Source of the DNA: a virus
Strand: one strand, 5' to 3'
DNA length: 33,125 nt
IMG/VR virus record: IMGVR_UViG_3300031951_013549
Span: 1 to 33,125 of that record
Both the position numbers and the translations under genes were made by a program. Below are positions 17,093 through 26,963 of the stretch, in pieces. The stretch's first letter is position 1, and every line of letters starts with the position of its first letter. A model generated the notes under the pieces. It was not told the DNA's origin, ran no database searches, and saw only the letters and a program-made list of their open reading frames with translations.

Positions 17093-19200
17093 TATGCAGA
17101 GACTCCAATCACTTGGATTTGCTCTACCTTCGGAACAACGTGAGTGTTCTCAGAAAGAAGAACAATCTTAATCTGCATTGTGTTATACGTATCAAACTCT
17201 GTATAAGAAGAAGTTACATAGCGAGCAACGTTATCATTGGCAATATTATTCCAAGCAACGTTCTTGTATTTTAGCTTCTCAATACCAACATCACCTACAA
17301 TATTAGCATTTGTAATTGGTTTAAAGACGGTGATGGAGCCGGTTGCACCTGGAGATGCCGGTGCAGTTACAGTAGCTACTGGAAACACTTCATGATTCTG
17401 TGGAGTAAGAATACTGTATATTCTAATCAGATCGCCAGTTGCAAGAGTTGAAGATACATCAGCTGTCGTAACAATATTGTTACTGCTGCTTGTTGTCAAG
17501 AAGTTGCCAGATAAACTAGCATGAACTTCAGGATATTGTGGAAGACCATAAGTGTATTCCCAGATATCCTTTGGATCTTCTGTGCTGTATCTGTCAGTGT
17601 TATTCTTTAGCTCTAGTGGAGTCCATGCTTTGTCATCAAATGCATCTTTATCAGCAGAATTATGCAACTTGGCATAAGCTTTAATCTGAGTACCAGATGG
17701 ACGATAACCAGCCAGATAGACTACAACGTCTTCAGCATACTTACCTTCACCAAATGAGATCTTCTTAGAGATGTACTTGGTTTTAGCAAGACCGTTGCGA
17801 TCAACTTCTGTATCATAATTCGTAATACTGCCACGTGTTGCAGTAATGGTATTATTGATATCATTTTGATAGAAGAAGAAATCAAGCTCGTTCGTCTTTA
17901 GATAAGGAACAGAGAATCTATTTGCTTCAGCAACTGCAACATTAAAGCTTACGTTGACAACTGCTGACTTTCTTTCGGTGCCGAACAGATTCGAGTTGAT
18001 TACTTCAAGTGATCGTGAAAGAATGTATGATTCTCTTGGAGGATTATTAAACTTCAGAAGCTCAAGATTATCTGTTGTTGCAGGTATGTAATCTGTAGAG
18101 TTAGCAATTGCATACACCATCGAATAGTCAGATGTTGTAGGATTACCAATCAGGAACTTTGGCTGAAAGTTATCAACTTTGAATTTATCAATTGAAGCTA
18201 CGTTTGCCGAAGCACCAGATCTTTCTGCAATAATTCTCGTGCCAGTGACAAACTTAAAATCACTATTTGCGGCATTAGAATCAACAAGATAAATCTTATT
18301 CTTGGTATAGTCGACATAATATGCAACACCGACTGGTGGAACTTTAAGTCCAATTCCAGTAGCAGTAAAGCTTGGGAATTTATCAACAGTCATAGTAGTA
18401 GCATCAATAACGTTTGTAATTGTAAGAACATTTCTTACTGAACCGTTAGTAACTACAATTTTATCATTGATGCTATAGTTGGAGAATACTCCAGTTCCAG
18501 ATGCTCTTACAATTGTATTGCTTGTTGAAGAAACGTTAACTGTAATATCAGCAGCATCTGCAATGTTTTGATAAACATATTCGCCGCTTGCAATAGCTCC
18601 AACTGTTGTTCGATCAATTGTAAAGAACTCATAGTCTTTATTCACAAGTGGAATAGTAATATTATCAGAATTAAATTGTGCAACCTTTACACTGAACTTA
18701 AGATCTTTATTACTAAACTTGTCATAGCTACTTGAATTAGTTGCCTTATAAAGGAAACCATCAAAGCGTGACTGCGAACCTGGTGAAGCAGTATTAGTTA
18801 CACCACCTGCTCCTACCAGTCTATCTCCCTGAACATTGGTCCAGATGTCATATGCTGGATCGTTATACTTAATAACAATGCCATAGAACCGTGCAGATTT
18901 AATTAAAACCGGATTTGAAAATCCAACAACCGTTGGTGTCTGTGCATCATTACTAATGTTGACAGAATCATAGTCGATTGATTTTACCGAATTCACAAGC
19001 ACGCGATTCGGATTAGGATCTCCGTTTTCTACTTCGCAAATCCAAACGTTGATGCCCGGTTTAAAGGCACCACTCACGTTTGCATTTTGCGCAGGCTTAG
19101 CCTTAAAGAATAGATCTACGGAAGTCAACATGATTTCAGAAGCGCTAGCAACCGTATCAGGATTTACATAGAATGTTTGGATGTAGTCAAATGTCGACAT
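17092..19200 (-). CDS. Conserved T4-like virion structural protein, 702 residues
   Basis: It starts MSTFDYIQTFYVNPDTVASA and has an N-terminal beta-rich domain (SVDLFFKAKP, WICEVENG, YGIVIKYND). A central region holds FFFYQNDINNTI and ISFGEGKYAEDVVVYLAGYRPSG, and the C-terminus (TYNTMQIKIVLLSENTHVVPKVEQIQVIGVSA) matches the kind of end I know from T4-like cyanophage virion proteins. It lies after the DUF4815-type protein, where T4 has gp9-gp11, so a baseplate or fibre-connecting role is likely, but no direct match to those T4 proteins is visible. AGAGGA precedes the ATG by 6 nt. A near-match late octamer (AATAAATA) lies at 19223-19230. Confidence 0.8.
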   Translation of the reverse strand: MSTFDYIQTFYVNPDTVASASEIMLTSVDLFFKAKPAQNANVSGAFKPGINVWICEVENGDPNPNRVLVNSVKSIDYDSVNISNDAQTPTVVGFSNPVLIKSARFYGIVIKYNDPAYDIWTNVQGDRLVGAGGVTNTASPGSQSRFDGFLYKATNSSSYDKFSNKDLKFSVKVAQFNSDNITIPLVNKDYEFFTIDRTTVGAIASGEYVYQNIADAADITVNVSSTSNTIVRASGTGVFSNYSINDKIVVTNGSVRNVLTITNVIDATTMTVDKFPSFTATGIGLKVPPVGVAYYVDYTKNKIYLVDSNAANSDFKFVTGTRIIAERSGASANVASIDKFKVDNFQPKFLIGNPTTSDYSMVYAIANSTDYIPATTDNLELLKFNNPPRESYILSRSLEVINSNLFGTERKSAVVNVSFNVAVAEANRFSVPYLKTNELDFFFYQNDINNTITATRGSITNYDTEVDRNGLAKTKYISKKISFGEGKYAEDVVVYLAGYRPSGTQIKAYAKLHNSADKDAFDDKAWTPLELKNNTDRYSTEDPKDIWEYTYGLPQYPEVHASLSGNFLTTSSSNNIVTTADVSSTLATGDLIRIYSILTPQNHEVFPVATVTAPASPGATGSITVFKPITNANIVGDVGIEKLKYKNVAWNNIANDNVARYVTSSYTEFDTYNTMQIKIVLLSENTHVVPKVEQIQVIGVSA

Positions 19201-19231
19201 TAATTCCTCTTAATCTTTTCTTTATTTATTC

Positions 19232-22200
19232 TTAGCGAAGACGCTCATTCACGTTATCCCAATCAAAAATACGAACGTTATTATTATCAATAGCGTCATG
19301 AATTGATTGTGAACTAAATCCAGCAGGAATTGCTGATGTAGTTGCTCTATCTGATGTAGCAGCCTGTGTAGCAGTTTGTGATGTATTCAGTGTGATTGGT
19401 TGATCGAATCCAAATGGTAGGCCTGTGTAGTATTTAACACCAATAGATCCTGTTGTCTTCGAGTTACCATCGTACGACTGAACTGTAAACACCTTCACAC
19501 CAGCTTTCGATGCTGCAAGCTTATTCTGTTGCTCAAGATCAGTAGTAGCTTCATTGATTCCTGCATCATAGTAGAAATCAAAGTTTAGAGTACCATTCAT
19601 GTCTGCCAGAAGACCAGTTGTATTTGTGGTCGACGTTCTTGATTGTGCGCACTTCGATGTCTGATCTTCGCCTTCAAACATAAACTTGTGATATGTATTT
19701 GGCTTCAGACCAGTAATAGAAATTGAGAATTTCTGTGCATCAGAGATAAACTCACCAATTGCAACCGAGCCAAATATATCATTCATATAGTTTGTTGACA
19801 GAGTGATTGTGAATTCAGCTGGTGAAATTGTATGAACAACACCAGTGTAATCAAAGTTCGCAGGATTTGGAACGATACGTGTTTCAGTGGTTACCACATC
19901 CGACGGATAATAAAGCTTAAATCCATAAGTTCCAGATTTTCCTTGTCCGCCATGGTTCTTACCCTTGTAAACACGAAGCTTGTAGTAAATACCATCGTTT
20001 GGATTGTGCGTCCAAAGAAGCTTAAACTTATCTTCAACGAAACCACCAACTGGTCCATAAGACTTACGTGTTATAGAACCTGGGTTTTCGATCTTTTTGC
20101 CATCGTTTAGAATGCTAAGACCCTTGGTAGAAATATCAGCATTTGTAATTGTTTCAGCAGCTGCTGATGTATATGTTGTAACATAAGTACCACCAGAAGT
20201 TGTTGACTGGAATACTTCAAGAGCTATGTTATTATCACGGCTATTAATATAGAATTCAACAGGTCCTGTTAGACTGCTGAATGTATAGAAGAATTCTTCA
20301 TATACCGAGCCGTTGTCGCTGCGAGCTGTACTACGCTGAGACTGAATAGCAACTTCAGTTTTCTGAGTAACTACTAGAACTTCAACTGGTCCAGATGTAA
20401 TCACAGCACCGTCGGTAGCATCATTTTGAGCTACGATTGTGAATTCATTATATGGAAGAGTTACAATACCAGTTGAATTGTCTTCTGGTTTGAATTCAAG
20501 ATTCAGTTCGGTTAACTTAGGACCAAGTTGATCTTCCTTAATTGTACCATAGTACTCAGGATTTCCAAGATCAGAATAGTTATAATCTGTAAATGGATCT
20601 ACAAAGAAACCAAAGCGGAAGCGATCGTTTAGTGAGTCAAGTGACGAAGGAATATATCTTGCTTTTGCAAGAGCTTCAGCCAGCGTAAATGATACGTAGT
20701 ATTCAAGAGTTTTGATACGATTCTCAAGAGAAGCGATATCAGTCATCTTGTATCCCTTGACTTGGATACGTGAACGATCAGTTGCACTAATAAGTTGAGT
20801 TACGGTATAGTTCTTAACTCTTCTTCCAAATGATTCGTTAGCAACTTTAGTATCAATAATCTTAGCCATGTCTGCAGATTTTGATTCTGGCAGAGAAGGA
20901 TAAGGTGGAATCTTAAGAATTTGTAGTGTAATGCTGTTTTGTGGCTCTGGTGGAATTTCATCCTGTGCGCCATTCTTACCAGCACGAACAACAAAGTCTC
21001 CGTTGCTATCTACAACAACACGATCTGATCTGCCTAGACAATATACAATGTTAGCAGTTAGATCTGTATCTGGCACAGGGAAATATTTTTCACCTGCTAT
21101 GAATCGATTTGAAGAACTTGGTTCAGACGGATTAATAATAGATAGAGCATTTGCTCCAGCTGGCACATTAGAAATGTCTGTAACCAGTTTAATTGTATTT
21201 GCAGAGCGTGGACGGAAGTCATACTGATCACGCAGATCATAGTACTTGCCGCTGGTTCCCAGAACTTCTGGGATTTCCATTGTGTGCACACTTTCAGAAG
21301 CAGATAGCGCTGCAAAGTCTAATGAGTCATCGACTGTATAAGAACTGATAGTTTTAACACCTGCCTCACCGCCGGTAAACACGTCATACTGTACAAGTAG
21401 AATATCATTCGATACAAGTTCAGCTGCACGAGGTTTTCTATACAGATAAGAAGTATCTAGATAGTCTTCCTTTTGATTAATATCAATGTAGAAGTCGTTC
21501 GTAACATCAGATACACCATAGGTATTTCCAGTAAAGAATACTGGTTGGCCTGTGAGTGTGTGGTTTTCTGATGTTGTAGTTGCTCCTAGTTGGATATTTG
21601 CTCCACCACGAGCAGAAGCAAGAGCCATACCGCTGGTGTTAGCGTATACGGCATAGTATGTTCCAGCATCTGTAAGGTTGGTAACCGTTGTTGTACTATC
21701 AGCGTAGACTACCGAATCACCATTTGCAAATGGGTTGTTGGATATCTGAATAAACGCAGTTTGAGTACCAGAGTTTATGATGCCAGTATTAGCATTGAAG
21801 TTCAGAGCTCTTGATTGGCCATTTGCTACATATACTTTTCTTAGACGGAAAGCATCAGAAACACCAAGTGCCCAAGGGCCACGAGTACCACCAGCATTAT
21901 TTGAACAAACAGCACGTGTATAAATTGAGCGAGTTACGCTTTTTACTGCTGATGCAATATTATTTCTAGTTGCATTATAGACAACCATCATGTCAGCAGA
22001 TGTAGAACTTCCGGTACTCGCATTAGCAATGGTATTTGCTAGAGCAATAACCATAGTGCCTGGCGATGTAACAGTTGCTGTGCGAGTTGTTTTGCTAGTT
22101 AGCGAAATTGGAACATTGGCTGGATAGTAAAGCTTTACTGAACCGCCAGAGTATGTTTGACCAGGACCCGAAGTAAGAATCATTGAAGACGCGCCAGTTA

Positions 22201-24553
22201 CCTGAGCAACCTGACTAATAACTTCATTACCACCCGAGCTGTTTAAGAACTTAACAAAGTCACCGGCACTAAATACATTTAAGAAGTTAGTACCACCGGC
22301 ACCAGCAACCTGAAGATTTGAAGTAGAGCTTGCGCCAATAGAAATTGTTCCTGATGCGTTTGCTTGTGCCTGATAGTTTCCTTTAGGAATAACTAGCAGT
22401 TCTTTCTTTGCTGAATCGCCAAGAACTCCAGTATACGGGAAAGTTTCACCCGACCCAAGATTTAATGTGATTTCGCCGTTTGTAAGTGCTTCTTCACTGC
22501 TATTAATAGTTCTATATGTGTATGTAATTCTTTCTGCTGTTTGCATAGCAGGAACAGAACTATATAGTAGAGAAGTACCAGCCGAATCTTCTAGAATAGC
22601 TGCACCGCTATCACTTAGTACTACGTCGGCAATACCCTTATTTGTTCCGCCATAATATATTGAGCGAACAAGACCGAAGTTTTTGCCGGCTTCCATGACA
22701 ACATCGAAAAGATAGAGTCTGTATACAGCATTCGGCGATCCAACTTCACCTGTTTCAAGTGTGATAGAACGAATTCTTGCTTCTCCAAGCTTTGTTCCTG
22801 GAGCAGCAATTGCACTACCGGCTGGTACACCGGTTGTGATGTACGTAGCAGCAGATCCTTGAAGATCAACCTTGGCACCTTCATTGAAAGAAAAGTTTCC
22901 GCCAAGTTCTTTTACACGAACATAGTTGCCGTATCCAAGACGAATTCTTGCAGCAGGATTGTTTGATGTTGCAACACCCTTAGCAATGCTTGTGCTATAT
23001 TCACCTGTTTCAACTCTGAAACCATTGATATAAGCTTTACCCGGATCAACTGTCATTTTAAATACAGTTTCTGTTTCAGAGAAAGTCTTAGAATCGCTTA
23101 CATTTACAATGAACTGATCTAGAACATAGTTACCAGATTCTTCATATGTTCTTTTAGCAATCTCGTTGCCAATTACATTATATACAGTTGTTAGGTTCTT
23201 CTTATATGGACGACCATCAGCAAACTCGATAATTGGAAGGAAGTCAGTATTTGCATCTGCAACTTCCTTATCAAGAACGCGAAGTTCTGGAGTTAGCTTA
23301 AGACGATCAGCACCAGGAGCTGCGTAGTTATAAGTGCCAGTAGCGTTATCAAGAAGTGATGTATCTTCATTGCTATCAATAATATCCTCTGCAGTATAGA
23401 ATCCAACTGACTTATCAAAGTTTGTGTTGGAATACTTACTTACAACTGCTAGTTGTGGAGATACTCTTGAGAAAAATCCCTTCTGGTAAATAGTACCTTC
23501 ATCAACAGTAACACCGTAACCAGTACCAATTGGAATTTGTGCTGTGTTTGCAACAGTAATTGTTGCCATGTAGTTAAGAGCTTCAACATCTAGATCACCA
23601 ATTTCTGTCGCAGACAGAGCTGATGTAGATTGCTTCATTACTGTTACGTGTGGTGGTACATAATATCCTGTACCCTGACTAGTAACAGAGATCGAAGTGA
23701 TTTTACGTGAAGCATCTGTTACTAGAGATCCAGCTGCGCCTGTACCAATTAGTGCTACAACGTTTGCAGTAGCAAATGGCGCAGTTGTGTTGCGAATTGT
23801 TTCACCAACACCAACACGCCACAATGTAGTATTAGCAGTACCGTCAGCAAGATTGTTTGCATACGGTCTAACTTTTAGAATAAGAGCTTCTGTATTTGTA
23901 GTAGCATCTGTTGATATAATAACAAGATTGGCTACACCGTTTTGAATTGTATGGCCTGCTGAAAATGAACCAGGTGCGAATGTTTTACCACCGGTTGAGT
24001 TCTGTACAGCGAGAGCTGAAACAACTACTACTCCATCAGTATTACTAAACAACGATGAACCGTTATTTACTCGTGCCTTAAAGATTGGATAGAGTGGACT
24101 GTATACAGTAAGAGTTTGACCTGCAGCAAATGTAAATGTATTCGAATCTGAACCAGATGAATTGTATTTTACATAAAGAGTATTTAGATCTGGAGAACGT
24201 GATTCGAATCCAGCAACTGTCTTCACAATATGACCAGCTACGTTTGAACTGTTACGTACAGACATGCCTTCGAAAGCAGTAACAGAAATTGGTGTTCCAT
24301 CTGCTTCTGTGTCTTTAATCTTTACATAAGGAAGAACATCGTGGCGAATAATGTTACAACCTTCAATGATTGTACCACGCTTAAAGATGTTATCGCCAAA
24401 CTTCTCAACTTGGTTTTGCAGAATACTCTGGAGTTGATTCAGCTCACGTGCCTGAACAGCTACGCCTGGACGGAAAAGAACACGATAAAAGTTCTTTGTC
24501 GGATCGTAGTCGTCGTAATATGGAAATACGTTTAGGTCTGTTTGCAGAGCCAT
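19232..24553 (-). CDS. DUF4815-type giant virion structural protein
   Basis: A 1773-residue protein starting MALQTDLNVFPYYDDYDPTK, with FRPGVAVQARELNQLQSILQ at ~28-47, the typical opening of the DUF4815 family found in cyanophage-like myoviruses. A beta-rich centre holds one YYAVYANTSGMALA module (residues ~945-1000) like those in the gp7-position protein. A long C-terminal part includes YEEFFYTFSSLTGPVEFYIN, a GLKPNTYHKFMFEGEDQTSKC segment and a FDFYYDAG motif. Its location directly after gp8 corresponds to T4 gp9/gp10, so a peripheral baseplate or fibre-joining role is likely. I do not assign a T4 gene number. GGAG lies ~10 nt before the ATG, 4 nt after the gp8 stop. A near-match late octamer (AATAAATA) is at 24670-24677. 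Confidence 0.85.
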   Translation of the reverse strand: MALQTDLNVFPYYDDYDPTKNFYRVLFRPGVAVQARELNQLQSILQNQVEKFGDNIFKRGTIIEGCNIIRHDVLPYVKIKDTEADGTPISVTAFEGMSVRNSSNVAGHIVKTVAGFESRSPDLNTLYVKYNSSGSDSNTFTFAAGQTLTVYSPLYPIFKARVNNGSSLFSNTDGVVVVSALAVQNSTGGKTFAPGSFSAGHTIQNGVANLVIISTDATTNTEALILKVRPYANNLADGTANTTLWRVGVGETIRNTTAPFATANVVALIGTGAAGSLVTDASRKITSISVTSQGTGYYVPPHVTVMKQSTSALSATEIGDLDVEALNYMATITVANTAQIPIGTGYGVTVDEGTIYQKGFFSRVSPQLAVVSKYSNTNFDKSVGFYTAEDIIDSNEDTSLLDNATGTYNYAAPGADRLKLTPELRVLDKEVADANTDFLPIIEFADGRPYKKNLTTVYNVIGNEIAKRTYEESGNYVLDQFIVNVSDSKTFSETETVFKMTVDPGKAYINGFRVETGEYSTSIAKGVATSNNPAARIRLGYGNYVRVKELGGNFSFNEGAKVDLQGSAATYITTGVPAGSAIAAPGTKLGEARIRSITLETGEVGSPNAVYRLYLFDVVMEAGKNFGLVRSIYYGGTNKGIADVVLSDSGAAILEDSAGTSLLYSSVPAMQTAERITYTYRTINSSEEALTNGEITLNLGSGETFPYTGVLGDSAKKELLVIPKGNYQAQANASGTISIGASSTSNLQVAGAGGTNFLNVFSAGDFVKFLNSSGGNEVISQVAQVTGASSMILTSGPGQTYSGGSVKLYYPANVPISLTSKTTRTATVTSPGTMVIALANTIANASTGSSTSADMMVVYNATRNNIASAVKSVTRSIYTRAVCSNNAGGTRGPWALGVSDAFRLRKVYVANGQSRALNFNANTGIINSGTQTAFIQISNNPFANGDSVVYADSTTTVTNLTDAGTYYAVYANTSGMALASARGGANIQLGATTTSENHTLTGQPVFFTGNTYGVSDVTNDFYIDINQKEDYLDTSYLYRKPRAAELVSNDILLVQYDVFTGGEAGVKTISSYTVDDSLDFAALSASESVHTMEIPEVLGTSGKYYDLRDQYDFRPRSANTIKLVTDISNVPAGANALSIINPSEPSSSNRFIAGEKYFPVPDTDLTANIVYCLGRSDRVVVDSNGDFVVRAGKNGAQDEIPPEPQNSITLQILKIPPYPSLPESKSADMAKIIDTKVANESFGRRVKNYTVTQLISATDRSRIQVKGYKMTDIASLENRIKTLEYYVSFTLAEALAKARYIPSSLDSLNDRFRFGFFVDPFTDYNYSDLGNPEYYGTIKEDQLGPKLTELNLEFKPEDNSTGIVTLPYNEFTIVAQNDATDGAVITSGPVEVLVVTQKTEVAIQSQRSTARSDNGSVYEEFFYTFSSLTGPVEFYINSRDNNIALEVFQSTTSGGTYVTTYTSAAAETITNADISTKGLSILNDGKKIENPGSITRKSYGPVGGFVEDKFKLLWTHNPNDGIYYKLRVYKGKNHGGQGKSGTYGFKLYYPSDVVTTETRIVPNPANFDYTGVVHTISPAEFTITLSTNYMNDIFGSVAIGEFISDAQKFSISITGLKPNTYHKFMFEGEDQTSKCAQSRTSTTNTTGLLADMNGTLNFDFYYDAGINEATTDLEQQNKLAASKAGVKVFTVQSYDGNSKTTGSIGVKYYTGLPFGFDQPITLNTSQTATQAATSDRATTSAIPAGFSSQSIHDAIDNNNVRIFDWDNVNERLR

Positions 24554-24557
24554 TTAA

Positions 24558-26963
24558 TTAAAACTCCAAGATTATCTTTATAATTTCTGATTTGTTGCCG
24601 CTTCGAGTAATCGGATCTAGATTTTCAAGATATAGAACCTGGCCACTGCCGACAACAAAGTCTCCAGGATATTTATTAGTCAGATTATTGAGCGAAGCAA
24701 GAGAAGTTACGCCTCTAATAGGTCTTACGCCACCTGGATCTAAATTGTAAATACCAAACTTATTACTGATGTACATATGATCGTTATCAGATCCGTCTGT
24801 AAGTTCGATATGGTGGAAAGCACCACGTGGTTTAGCATATGGTATTAAGCTAGTTTGTTCAATAACTTCATCTTCAAGGAAACTTGTTCCACCGGTCGGG
24901 AAGGTGCCAGTTAGTCTTGTAAGTTGAACAGCAGTATTAAATCCTCCGGCCGCTTTATCATTTACTTCAATTGGAAGAGATGGAGAGGCGCCAGCAGTTG
25001 TTTGAATAACGCTAGTCGTATTAGAAGTAAGACCAATAACTCTAGAATTTTCTGTGAATACACCCGCAACATTTGAAAGAGTAATTCTTCCAGCACTTAC
25101 AGATGAAACTTTTCCAGACGCTTGAAGAACAAGTGCTGAAACTTCACAGTTATCTCCCGTGAATGTCGAATTTGTTGTTGTAGTAATTTGGTAATCCTGA
25201 GGAACACCTGCCACCTTTGAAAGAAAAAGATTGGTTCCACTTGTAACTAGAACATAATCACCAGCAACAAAGTTATCTTTAAACGTAGGTGTCTGTGGAT
25301 TGGCAAATGCTACAGCCAACTGGCCGTTAGTTCCAGAGGTAGCAGTTACTTGCAAAGTAGGCAATTCAATATAGTTATTACCTTGATTAGATACAGTAAC
25401 GCCAGTAATAACATTTGATGTTAAGGTAACAGATACGGCAAGACCATCTCCACCAGAAAGAGGATTAGTTACAGTCACGGCTACGTCTGACGAATAGCTT
25501 TCGCCGCCATTAATAATACTAACAACAGAAGAAATACGACCTTGATTTGTTTTCTTAATCGTAGTACTGCCGGATGTAACTGAAACGTTTCCATGAAGCT
25601 TAAATTGCTTAAATTGGTGAACTGTTTCACCAATGCTAAATCCAGTGCCAAGTGTATTTGCAGTTTTAAGAATAATATCTACGTTTGTATATAAAGGATT
25701 CTTAATAATACCTACTTGACGGAAATCATTCTCGACTGGAATAGTCGAACCTTCGCTATTTGTAAACTTAGTACTAATGCAAACTCTTTTGCCACCCAGC
25801 TCGGTAGTTGGATCTGATCCATGACCATTTATAGGCGAAATAATTGGCTGCAATGTTGCCGCAGTAAAGCCAGCGCTACCTGATACAGAAGCTGGAAGAT
25901 CAATAAACACGCTATCAACTGTAACTGGAATACTGTTTGTAGTTTTTCCTGCATATGCTTCGCCATAGCGATAGCCTGCGCCAACGGCAAGCATTTCAAT
26001 TTCTACAATTGAATTAGAACTTGCGCTGTCAATAATAGCTCTACCTTCGGCAGCTGTTGTTTCACTTCCATCTCCCCATATGTAAACATACGGATAAACT
26101 TCATATTCATCGCCGGCTGCAGGAGCAGGATTAAATGGTGAATCTAGAATAAAGATTTTTTGGCCACCTTGGCCACGATAATCTACAATACGACGATATT
26201 GATTTGCAGCACCGGCTGAAGACTCAGTAATCTTAATTACACAACCTGCGTAATAATCATCTTCTGCTTCAGCAGTATCTGGTGCACCGTAGATTTCATC
26301 ATTACCACCAACACTGATGTCAGTAGTTCTAAAAATGCCATTATTAATGTAGTTATCATAACCTTTGCCGCGTGTAATAATATCAACTACTTCAATAGTG
26401 CCTGGAATGGCCGCAGCTTCTACTGTTGTATTTGCAACGACTGGAATATAGTTTGTTGTAGCAAACTTTTCATACTCTGCTTTGGTAATACTATACATGT
26501 ACTTCCAAATATATTCATCACCAGTAGGATATGGTTCTAATGATTTTACAGATGGAGCGTCAGTAGAACTTACTTGTACTGTACTATTACTAGCATTGAA
26601 TAAACATTTGAAAACATTAAATTCTGTACCGGCATCTACAACCGTATAGAATTTCTTGGTATCTAAATTGCCATCAGTATGATCGTACTTATCGTAGTAA
26701 GTACCAGAAGACCAAAGATACTTAGGAATAACATGAGCTACATCGCTAGAAGTAATCCTCTTAGCAAAGATCATATCGTTATAAACATCAATGTTTGTAG
26801 ACTTGATGCTATTGTTTGGCGTGGTTAGAACAGCATCACTTCCAGGATACGGAGTATGCTTGCCGGCAAAAACAAAGTAATCATTGTTTGCAAAAGAACT
26901 CACAAAACTTGCGGCACTTTCTACATTAAAATTTGTTGTTACAAGTTTTTGAGTAACTGACAT
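24558..26963 (-). CDS. 8: Baseplate wedge protein, T4 gp8 homologue
   Basis: An 801-residue protein. It shares with T4 gp8 the N-terminal run from VIPKYLWSSGTYYDKYD through FNVFKCLFN to GDEYIWKYMYSI and NYIPV, and a C-terminal end LYLENLDPITRSGNKSEIIK resembling the gp8 end. T4 gp8 is only about 334 residues, so roughly 460 residues are added in the middle. That region includes beta-rich repeats of the GG.SY.S..AVTVTNP type near residues ~490-550. In T4, gp8 joins gp7, gp10 and gp6 to build each baseplate wedge, and the neighbours here agree. GAGGA lies 5 nt before the ATG, with no gap after the previous stop (TAAATG). A perfect late octamer lies ~70 bp upstream. Confidence 0.87.
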   Translation of the reverse strand: MSVTQKLVTTNFNVESAASFVSSFANNDYFVFAGKHTPYPGSDAVLTTPNNSIKSTNIDVYNDMIFAKRITSSDVAHVIPKYLWSSGTYYDKYDHTDGNLDTKKFYTVVDAGTEFNVFKCLFNASNSTVQVSSTDAPSVKSLEPYPTGDEYIWKYMYSITKAEYEKFATTNYIPVVANTTVEAAAIPGTIEVVDIITRGKGYDNYINNGIFRTTDISVGGNDEIYGAPDTAEAEDDYYAGCVIKITESSAGAANQYRRIVDYRGQGGQKIFILDSPFNPAPAAGDEYEVYPYVYIWGDGSETTAAEGRAIIDSASSNSIVEIEMLAVGAGYRYGEAYAGKTTNSIPVTVDSVFIDLPASVSGSAGFTAATLQPIISPINGHGSDPTTELGGKRVCISTKFTNSEGSTIPVENDFRQVGIIKNPLYTNVDIILKTANTLGTGFSIGETVHQFKQFKLHGNVSVTSGSTTIKKTNQGRISSVVSIINGGESYSSDVAVTVTNPLSGGDGLAVSVTLTSNVITGVTVSNQGNNYIELPTLQVTATSGTNGQLAVAFANPQTPTFKDNFVAGDYVLVTSGTNLFLSKVAGVPQDYQITTTTNSTFTGDNCEVSALVLQASGKVSSVSAGRITLSNVAGVFTENSRVIGLTSNTTSVIQTTAGASPSLPIEVNDKAAGGFNTAVQLTRLTGTFPTGGTSFLEDEVIEQTSLIPYAKPRGAFHHIELTDGSDNDHMYISNKFGIYNLDPGGVRPIRGVTSLASLNNLTNKYPGDFVVGSGQVLYLENLDPITRSGNKSEIIKIILEF

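Noticed and set aside
19223-19230. AATAAATA octamers at 19223-19230 and 24670-24677, and GATAAATA at 12150-12157, as further late promoters.
   Set aside because: Each differs from TATAAATA at one base; AT-rich DNA gives many such near matches and distances to the next start vary (about 23 to 117 bp). Mentioned under the genes but not called.
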